From the NCBI GenBank assembly GCA_007120095.1, contig SKOM01000233.1, forward strand, positions 1 to 11,641: a DNA stretch of 11,641 nt, given 5' to 3'. The notes beneath the pieces are model-generated. The model worked only from the letters and a program-made list of their open reading frames with translations. It had not been told where the DNA came from and made no database searches. Origin of the DNA: Candidatus Competibacteraceae bacterium (lineage in GTDB: Bacteria; Pseudomonadota; Gammaproteobacteria; Competibacterales; Competibacteraceae). Numbering within the stretch: position 1 is the first letter of the stretch; each line of letters opens with the position of its first letter. Below are positions 5,854-11,641 of the stretch, in pieces. The position numbers and the translations under genes were made by a program.

Positions 5854-5924
5854 GTCGGGCATAAGCGCAGCGTTGCCCAACAGGGTTGTGAGCACATGTC
5901 TGTCGGGCACGTCCTGTGCCCGAC
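5854..5924. repeat. REP-like doublet of palindromes between convergent genes
   Basis: Two related palindromes lie in the 121-base gap between ribBX and acnA. The first pairs GTCGGGCA (5854-5861) with TGCCCAAC (5874-5881), with one C-A mismatch. The second is perfect: GTCGGGCAC (5902-5910), loop GTCCT, GTGCCCGAC (5916-5924). They share the arm GTCGGGCA. GTAG occurs just upstream (5844-5847), as in REP elements recognised by RAYT transposases. Neither arm is followed by a T-run, so classical intrinsic termination is not shown, but a strong hairpin between convergent genes could help RNA ends or mRNA stability on both strands. Confidence 0.5.
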
Positions 5925-5963
5925 CCGCCTGGTTGATGGCTGGAAAAATAGGCAGCAGGCCAG

Positions 5964-8702
5964 TTAAGCCGCTAACTGCCGCAGCACATAGTGCAAAATA
6001 CCGCCGTTCTGGTAGTACTCCCATTCCTTAGGCGTATCAATCCGCACCCGGGCCTGGAAGGTGGTTTGACCGCCATCGGCCGCCGTCGCCACCACTGTGA
6101 CCTGTTTGGCGCCCGGCTCCAGCCCCTGAATATCGTAGCGTTCCTTGCCGGTTAAACCCAGCGAATGGCGGCTTTCACCCTCCCGGAATTGCAACGGCAA
6201 TAAGCCCATACCGACCAGATTCGAGCGATGAATCCGTTCGTAGCTCTCGACAATGACCGCCCGCACGCCCAGCAGACGGGTACCTTTGGCCGCCCAGTCA
6301 CGGCTGGAACCGCTGCCGTATTCCTTGCCGCCGATAATCACCAAGGGCACCCCGTTGGCTTGATACTGCATGGCCGCATCGTAGATGAACATCTGCTCGT
6401 CATCGGGTTGATAGCGCGTCCAGCCGCCTTCGGTGCCGGGAGCCAATTCATTACGCAGGCGAATATTGGCAAACGTGCCGCGCATCATGACTTCATGATT
6501 ACCGCGCCGGGAGCCGTAGGAATTGAAATCCGTCGGTTGCACCCCATTGGCGATCAAATACTGACCGGCCGGACTATTGGCCTTGATCGCACCGGCGGGA
6601 GAAATATGATCTGTGGTGATGGAATCACCGAGCATGGCCAGCACCCGCGCCCCTTGAATCGGCTCGATGGCATCCGGAATGGTTTTCATACCGGTGAAAT
6701 AGGGCGGATTCTGAATATAGGTAGAATCTGCGCGCCAAGCGTAGCTATCCGATTCCACCGTGGGAATCGCCGCCCACAGGGCATCGCCTTTAAACACATC
6801 GGCGTAGCTGCTGCGGAACATGGCATCGGTGACGCTGCTGGCGATCAGATCGTGAATCTCTTTTTGCGTCGGCCAGATGTCTTTGAGGTACACCGGATGA
6901 CCGTCATGGTCTTCGCCCAGCGGATCGTTATACAGATCGACGGTGATATTGCCGGCCAGGGCATAGGCCACCACCAGCGGCGGCGAGGCCAGGAAGTTCA
7001 TTTTGACTTCAGGGTGTACCCGGCCTTCGAAGTTGCGGTTGCCGGATAACACCGAGGCCACCGCCAGCTCCGCGTTTTGAATCCCCTGGCTGACCGGTTC
7101 GGGCAGCGGACCGGAATTGCCGATGCAGGTGGTGCAGCCATAGCCGACAATGGCGAAACCCAGCGCCTCTAAATCTTTCAGCACATCGGCTTTTTGCAGA
7201 TAATCGTTGACTACCTTGGAGCCAGGCGCTAACGAGGTTTTCACCCACGGTTTGACCGTCAGCCCCTTAGCCGCCGCTTTTTGCGCGACCAGACCGGCAC
7301 CCAGCATCACGGCAGGGTTCGAGGTGTTGGTGCAACTGGTAATGGCGGCAATCACCACCGCCCCGTCCTGTAACGGGAAGGTCTGGTCATTAAAGGTCAC
7401 CGGGATAGAACCGGTTTGCGCCCCACCTTCCGCACCAACAGCCGTGGTGCCGCCTTCGCTTTGCAAACGAGCGATGGCTTCGTCTTTAGCCGCCGTGCGG
7501 GCGACTTGAAACTCGCTGATGGCGGCACTGGCGACGCTTTTGACATCGCCGAGGCTAATGCGGTCTTGCGGGCGTTTCGGGCCGGCCAGACTCGGTACGA
7601 CACGGGCCATATCCAGCTCTAATACTGCGGTATAGTTGGCTGGTGCGGCATTATCCTCCCGCCACATGCCCTGAGCCTTGGCATAGGCTTCGACTAAAGC
7701 CAGCAGCTCATCGGGACGCCCGGTGAGGCGTAAATAGGTCAGGGTTTCCTGATCAATCGGGAAAATACCGCAGGTCGCGCCATATTCCGGCGCCATATTG
7801 GCAATGGTTGCCCGGTCGGCCAGCGGCAAATCCGCCAAGCCGGGACCGAAGAATTCGACAAATTTACCCACCACGCCGTGCTGGCGCAGCATCTGGGTGA
7901 CGGTGAGCACTAAATCGGTCGCTGTTGCGCCTTCGGGCAGTTTGCCGGTGAGCTTGAAGCCGACCACATCCGGGATCAGCATGGTGCTCGGCTGGCCGAG
8001 CATGGCGGCCTCGGCTTCAATACCGCCGACCCCCCAGCCCAATACCCCAACCCCGTTAATCATAGTGGTGTGGGAGTCGGTGCCGACCACGGTATCGGGA
8101 TAGGCTTCCTGCTCGCCATTGACTTCACGGGTGAACACCACCCGCGCCAGGTATTCCAGATTCACCTGATGGACGATACCGGTGCGCGGCGGTACAACTT
8201 TGAAATTATTGAACGCTTGTTGCCCCCAGCGCAGGAACTCATAGCGTTCCTGGTTACGCTGAAATTCAATATTGGCATTGAGGTTTAACGCCTCGCGGTT
8301 GCCGTAGTGATCGACCATCACCGAATGGTCAATGACCAGCTCCGCCGGCGCCAATGGATTGATTCTATCCGGGTCGCCGCCTAAAGCCTTCATGGCGTCG
8401 CGCATGGCAGCCAGATCAACCACGGCTGGCACTCCAGTAAAATCCTGCATCACCACACGCGCTGGGGTGAAGGCAATTTCGCGCTCGACCGGGTGGGCGG
8501 GATCATGGGTGGCCAACGCTAAAATATCGTCGCGGGTGATGTTCTCACCATCTTCAAAGCGCAGCAGGTTTTCCAACAGAATTTTTAAGGAAAAGGGCAG
8601 ACGGCTGAGATCGGCATGGTCTTTGATCGCATCGAGACGGTAAATCTGATACGTCTGATCGCCAACAGTAAGTGGGGAACGGGCATTAAAGCTATTTTGC
8701 AT
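5964..8702 (-). CDS. acnA: Aconitate hydratase A
   Basis: This is a cytoplasmic [4Fe-4S] aconitase of the AcnA/IRP1 type, isomerising citrate and isocitrate in the TCA cycle. The product has 912 residues, a usual length. The cluster ligands are visible as Cys457 in AITSCTNTSNP and Cys523/Cys526 in YGCTTCIGNSGPL. Substrate-site blocks include TVVGTDSHTTMINGVGVLGW (residues 205-224), LGDSITTDHISPAGAI, FNSYGSRRGNHEVMMRGTF and GGKEYGSGSSRDWAAKG in the C-terminal swivel domain. I chose the ATG at 8702 because GGAG lies 9 bases upstream; an in-frame extension to 8801 would overlap lptG and has no family likeness. The gene is 74 bases downstream of lptG on the same strand and may have its own promoter. 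It is convergent with ribBX and ends in TAA. Long open frames on the opposite strand (for example 6228-7049) are shadows of its codon bias. Confidence 0.97.
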   Translation of the reverse strand: MQNSFNARSPLTVGDQTYQIYRLDAIKDHADLSRLPFSLKILLENLLRFEDGENITRDDILALATHDPAHPVEREIAFTPARVVMQDFTGVPAVVDLAAMRDAMKALGGDPDRINPLAPAELVIDHSVMVDHYGNREALNLNANIEFQRNQERYEFLRWGQQAFNNFKVVPPRTGIVHQVNLEYLARVVFTREVNGEQEAYPDTVVGTDSHTTMINGVGVLGWGVGGIEAEAAMLGQPSTMLIPDVVGFKLTGKLPEGATATDLVLTVTQMLRQHGVVGKFVEFFGPGLADLPLADRATIANMAPEYGATCGIFPIDQETLTYLRLTGRPDELLALVEAYAKAQGMWREDNAAPANYTAVLELDMARVVPSLAGPKRPQDRISLGDVKSVASAAISEFQVARTAAKDEAIARLQSEGGTTAVGAEGGAQTGSIPVTFNDQTFPLQDGAVVIAAITSCTNTSNPAVMLGAGLVAQKAAAKGLTVKPWVKTSLAPGSKVVNDYLQKADVLKDLEALGFAIVGYGCTTCIGNSGPLPEPVSQGIQNAELAVASVLSGNRNFEGRVHPEVKMNFLASPPLVVAYALAGNITVDLYNDPLGEDHDGHPVYLKDIWPTQKEIHDLIASSVTDAMFRSSYADVFKGDALWAAIPTVESDSYAWRADSTYIQNPPYFTGMKTIPDAIEPIQGARVLAMLGDSITTDHISPAGAIKANSPAGQYLIANGVQPTDFNSYGSRRGNHEVMMRGTFANIRLRNELAPGTEGGWTRYQPDDEQMFIYDAAMQYQANGVPLVIIGGKEYGSGSSRDWAAKGTRLLGVRAVIVESYERIHRSNLVGMGLLPLQFREGESRHSLGLTGKERYDIQGLEPGAKQVTVVATAADGGQTTFQARVRIDTPKEWEYYQNGGILHYVLRQLAA

Positions 8703-8742
8703 AGTTAATTTCTCCAGCACAAAGGTGGGGCGTAACAGGTTG

Positions 8743-8751
8743 ATGATACCA
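8743..8751 (-). promoter_or_regulatory. Possible extended -10 promoter of acnA
   Basis: On the minus strand the sequence TGGTATCAT (TGn plus TATCAT, five of six -10 bases) lies about 40 bases before the acnA ATG, in the gap after lptG. No good -35 is visible, which is compatible with an extended -10 promoter. It would allow acnA to be expressed apart from lptFG. Confidence 0.3.
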
Positions 8752-8776
8752 TGAGTACAGTACCGGTTTCGGCATC

Positions 8777-9841
8777 TTAGCGTACCCGTGACAGCGCCCA
8801 AAAACCGATGCTGTAGAGTAGCAGCATCGGCAAGCAGGCACCGAGTAATGGGGGTAAGCCATACAGCAACACCACATTACCCAGCAAGCGGTTGAGTAGA
8901 TAAAACAATAAACCAATCAGGATGCCGATGACCAGACGCTGGCCGGTGCTGATACTGCGCTGTTGGCTGAAAGCGAAGGGCATGGCGATAAACAACATGG
9001 CCAGATTGGCCAGCGGTGCCACAACTTTAGTCCAAAACGCCAGTTCGTAGGGACGGGTATCCAGGCCGTTCTCTTCGAGGTAAGCAATATAGGTCAGGGT
9101 TTCGCGTATCGCCAGATCGGCCGGATCAGCAGCCAGAACCTCCAGCGTTTGCGGGGTCACCACCGAATGCCACTGGCCCTGATCTTGCTGGACAATGTCG
9201 ATGTGTTGCGGACTGATCTGACGTTCGGTGACCTGCTCCAGATGCCAATAGCCATCGGCATAGTGGGCGCGTTGCGCCTGGGTCAATTGGCGCAAACGGG
9301 CGGATTCATCCAAGCGGTAAATCGCCACATCAACCAGCACCGGACCGGGCAAAATGGTGCCAATTCCGACAATCGCCCCCCCGTCGCGCGCCCAAAAACT
9401 ATAGCCCGGATACAGCATGGTATTGCCGGTGCGGGCAGTGAAGCGATAATCCTTAGCCAGGCGGTCGGTGTAGGGAGCGACGAATTCGCCCAGCAGCAAA
9501 GCCAGCACGCTCAGCACCAGACCGGCTTGCAGCGCCGAGCCGACAATCCGCAATACTGAGCGCCCGGCACTGCGCATCACCACCAGTTCGCTGTGATTGG
9601 CCAAACCGCCCATGCCAAGCAGCCCACCGACCAGCAAAGCCACCGGCAGGGTCTCATAAATCTGTCCCGGCACCCCGAGCATTAGATAATACAGCACGGC
9701 GGTCAGCCCATAATCACCCGTACCGGTGCGACCCAATTCGTCCAGCAGACTGAAAAAGGTATCCAGTATCAGCAGCACCACCAGCACCACCAGCGTTGAA
9801 CCCAGCACCACCCGGAAAATATAGCGATCGAGTAAGTTCAT
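8777..9841 (-). CDS. lptG: LPS export ABC transporter permease LptG
   Basis: LptG is one of the two permease subunits of the LptB2FG transporter, which extracts LPS from the outer leaflet of the inner membrane and passes it to the LptC-LptA bridge. The product has 354 residues, near the E. coli length of 360. The N-terminus MNLLDRYIFRVVLGS and the following membrane helix are typical. Further helices cover about residues 60-80 and 95-125, then a periplasmic beta-jellyroll region (about 130-265), then three C-terminal helices including LIGLLFYLLNRLLGNVVLLY. The coupling-helix sequence SELVVMRSAGRSV is present before the third helix. The ATG at 9841 is fixed by the ATGA overlap with the lptF stop and by homology; an upstream extension to 9937 would lie inside lptF. 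It ends in TAA. Confidence 0.95.
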   Translation of the reverse strand: MNLLDRYIFRVVLGSTLVVLVVLLILDTFFSLLDELGRTGTGDYGLTAVLYYLMLGVPGQIYETLPVALLVGGLLGMGGLANHSELVVMRSAGRSVLRIVGSALQAGLVLSVLALLLGEFVAPYTDRLAKDYRFTARTGNTMLYPGYSFWARDGGAIVGIGTILPGPVLVDVAIYRLDESARLRQLTQAQRAHYADGYWHLEQVTERQISPQHIDIVQQDQGQWHSVVTPQTLEVLAADPADLAIRETLTYIAYLEENGLDTRPYELAFWTKVVAPLANLAMLFIAMPFAFSQQRSISTGQRLVIGILIGLLFYLLNRLLGNVVLLYGLPPLLGACLPMLLLYSIGFWALSRVR

Positions 9842-10956
9842 GGGCGGCACCGGGTTAATTTCAGCAACCAAGGCGGTGGGTGCTGTTGCAGCATCAGAGT
9901 CAGCACCAGTCCAGCCATTAGCGCATGAATCCACCACAAGCCGAGCGCCAGAGGCAGGCGCTCGCGCTCCAGCCAGTTCTGGCCGACACTGAGCATGTTG
10001 ATATACAGCCCATAAACCAGTAACGCTAACACCACCCGTCCATAACGTCCCTCACGCGGGTTGGAATGGGCCAGCAAAGGGGCTAGCAGCGTCAGCAACA
10101 CCAAGGCGATCGGAGCGCTGAGACGCTGTTGCAATTCAGCACGTAATGCCGGCTCCTCGCTGGCCAATAATTCGCGGGTTGGACGAGCTTCGTGGCGGCG
10201 GATTTCGAGATCGCGGGCCAGTTCTTCCAGACGCAGGGTCAGTGTCCCGAATTGCAGGGTGTTATAACCCGCACTGTTTTGCTCATAGCGAAAGCCGTCT
10301 TCGAGAATCAGATAACGGCTGTTTTCTTGAGTATCAATGCGCTGGCGACCACTGCGGGCGGTGGTAATCACCTGACCCTCGGCGGTTAAACTGCGCACAA
10401 AGACATCGCGCAATTCCAGGTTATCTTCACTGAGCGCACCGACATAAACCACATGTTCACCTTGCATCAGCACCCGGAATTGGCCGGGTGCCAGCAAGGT
10501 GAGCTCAGCCTTTTCACGAGCCTGATCAATGACTTGCTCGTGCAGATTAATGGCGCGAGGCACCAGATCCAGGGTCATCCAGGCGAGCAAACCGGCCAGC
10601 GGCACCGCAAATAACAGCAACGGGCGGTAAACATGACGGGGTTGCAGACCACAGGCTTTCAGTGCCGCCATTTCACTGTCACGATACAGCCGCCCGAGAG
10701 TCAACATAATCGCCAGCAGGGCCGCCAGCGGAATGAGAATGACTAAAAAGCGCACCGCTTGCAAACCCAGCAGCAACCAAATGGCATCCTGGGCCAGCAG
10801 TCCACTGGCCGCTTGATTGAGATAGCGCGCCAAACGATAGCTGATCACCATCGCTAAAAGCACTACGACAATGGCCAGCCCGGCGAGCAGTATTTCCCGC
10901 AGCAGGTAGCGGTCGATAATGCTGAACAGACCGAGCCGGTCGCGGATTCTGGTCAT
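9838..10956 (-). CDS. lptF: LPS export ABC transporter permease LptF
   Basis: LptF is the partner permease of LptG in the LptB2FG LPS exporter. The product has 372 residues (E. coli LptF has 366). It starts with a short basic leader and then the conserved IIDRYLLREILLAG amphipathic and first membrane helix. Further visible elements are the second and third membrane helices, with the coupling-helix region RLYRDSEMAALKACGL (the E/S-E-x-x-A-L-K-A-G-type motif), a long periplasmic domain (about residues 135-265), and three C-terminal helices near 275-360. The last codons overlap the lptG start by ATGA, so the two are translationally coupled. The ATG at 10956 has no strong ribosome binding site, but no better start is seen. 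The gene is divergent from pepA, an arrangement conserved in Gammaproteobacteria including E. coli. It ends in TGA. Confidence 0.96.
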   Translation of the reverse strand: MTRIRDRLGLFSIIDRYLLREILLAGLAIVVVLLAMVISYRLARYLNQAASGLLAQDAIWLLLGLQAVRFLVILIPLAALLAIMLTLGRLYRDSEMAALKACGLQPRHVYRPLLLFAVPLAGLLAWMTLDLVPRAINLHEQVIDQAREKAELTLLAPGQFRVLMQGEHVVYVGALSEDNLELRDVFVRSLTAEGQVITTARSGRQRIDTQENSRYLILEDGFRYEQNSAGYNTLQFGTLTLRLEELARDLEIRRHEARPTRELLASEEPALRAELQQRLSAPIALVLLTLLAPLLAHSNPREGRYGRVVLALLVYGLYINMLSVGQNWLERERLPLALGLWWIHALMAGLVLTLMLQQHPPPWLLKLTRCRP

Positions 10957-10983
10957 AGTGACGAGGTTGAGGTTAAACTGTAC

Positions 10984-10992
10984 ATTATATCA
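10984..10992 (-). promoter_or_regulatory. Likely extended -10 promoter of lptFG
   Basis: On the minus strand the 60-base gap between lptF and pepA contains TGATATAAT, that is TGn followed by a perfect TATAAT -10 hexamer. Transcription would start about 20 bases before the lptF ATG. The -35 region is poor (TTCTCT at a 15-base spacing), as often with extended -10 promoters. The promoter of pepA must lie in the same gap or inside the lptF start region; I see no clear one. Confidence 0.5.
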
Positions 10993-11016
10993 ATAAAACC
11001 TTTGAGAGAATGTTGC

Positions 11017-11641
11017 ATGGAATTCAGTATCACCAGTGGTAATCCGGCCAAACAAGGCGGACTGTGTCTTGTGGTCGGCGTGTTCGAAGATCAACAGCTA
11101 TCGGCGGCCGCTCAGCAGGTTGATAAAGCCAGCGACGGCTGGCTGAGCCGTTGGCTGGAACGCGGTGATCTCAGCGGTAAGTCAGGCCAGGCCCAGGTTT
11201 TATACGATGTGCCCGGTCATCGCAGCGAGCGGGTGGTGGTGATCGGCTGCGGTAAAGCCGAAGAACTTGACGCCCGTCGTTACCGGCAGATTATCAGCAA
11301 CACAGCACGCACTTTGCTCGATATTCGTATCGAGCAGGCCACTGTGTATCTTACCACTTTAGCCGTCAAAGACCGTGATGAAATCTGGAATGTGCGCCAG
11401 GCCGCAGAAGGCATTATGGCGGCCAGTTATCAGTTTGTGCAGTGCAAAAGCCAATCTGACACGCCGCCACCGGCACTAACCGGACTGACGCTAGGAGTCA
11501 GTCGGCGCAAGGCTCTGAGCGGGGCTGAACAGGCCGCCGCCCAGGCCCGTGCCATTGGACTGGGTGTGGCCTTGGCGCGTGATCTCGGTAATTTACCCGG
11601 TAATCTGTGCACCCCACGCTATCTGGCAACCGAAGCCGAAA
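11017..11641 (+). CDS. pepA: Leucyl aminopeptidase PepA, 5' part
   Basis: This is a cytosolic M17 leucyl aminopeptidase, which removes N-terminal residues from peptides using two metal ions; the E. coli protein also binds DNA at cer-type sites and at carAB. The frame is open from the ATG at 11017 to the right edge: 208 residues of about 500. The visible part is the N-terminal M17 domain (MEFSITSGNPAKQ, ERVVVIGCGKAEELDARRYR) and the start of the catalytic domain, including the diagnostic RDLGNLPGNLCTPRYLA. The metal ligands and the NTDAEGR motif lie beyond the window. A GAGAGA stretch (11004-11009) lies at ribosome-binding distance before the ATG. The gene is divergent from lptF, which supports the assignment. 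Confidence 0.95.
   Translation, partial: MEFSITSGNPAKQGGLCLVVGVFEDQQLSAAAQQVDKASDGWLSRWLERGDLSGKSGQAQVLYDVPGHRSERVVVIGCGKAEELDARRYRQIISNTARTLLDIRIEQATVYLTTLAVKDRDEIWNVRQAAEGIMAASYQFVQCKSQSDTPPPALTGLTLGVSRRKALSGAEQAAAQARAIGLGVALARDLGNLPGNLCTPRYLATEAE

Noticed and set aside
6228..7049. A 273-residue open frame on the plus strand inside acnA
   Set aside because: It is exactly antisense to a strongly conserved part of acnA, has no ribosome binding site and no recognisable domain. It follows from the codon bias of acnA.
8963..9559. A 198-residue open frame on the plus strand opposite lptG
   Set aside because: The minus strand encodes a clear LptG here. The plus-strand product has no family likeness and low-complexity Gln/His/Arg content typical of antisense frames.

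Overview
The window looks like core chromosome of a gammaproteobacterium of moderate GC content. The order lptG-lptF divergent from pepA, the wrbA-DUF2069 pair, an ExeA/ExeB (GspA/GspB) pair and a RibBX-type riboflavin enzyme all point there. I cannot name a genus. I see no mobile element, phage gene, CRISPR array, tRNA or rRNA, and no gap longer than 300 bases without a gene.

Layout from left to right. Plus strand: the 3' part of wrbA, then a DUF2069 membrane protein 3 bases later, then hemH (ferrochelatase). A small TPR protein lies on the minus strand, convergent with hemH and divergent from the next block. Plus strand again: gspA/exeA (AAA ATPase), whose usual C-terminal peptidoglycan-binding domain is cut off by one in-frame TAG, then gspB and ribBX. 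A short intergenic region with two related palindromes separates ribBX from the convergent acnA. Minus strand: acnA, lptG and lptF, the last two overlapping by ATGA. pepA starts divergently from lptF and runs off the right edge.

Functionally, gspA and gspB encode the inner-membrane ATPase and its partner that help pass the type II secretion secretin through peptidoglycan. lptF and lptG form the inner-membrane part of the LPS extraction ABC transporter. hemH ends haem synthesis, ribBX feeds riboflavin synthesis, acnA is a TCA-cycle aconitase, wrbA is a flavin quinone reductase and pepA is a leucyl aminopeptidase. Most of the window is ordinary housekeeping.

The most notable feature is at 3636-3668. 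The gspA reading frame stops at TAG after 434 residues and then continues in the same frame for 92 residues as an intact peptidoglycan-binding domain. A perfect 7-bp GC-rich hairpin begins 13 nt after the TAG. The combined length (527 residues) is normal for the family. This may be a recent amber mutation, a sequencing error or stop-codon readthrough giving two isoforms. The sequence alone cannot decide between them.
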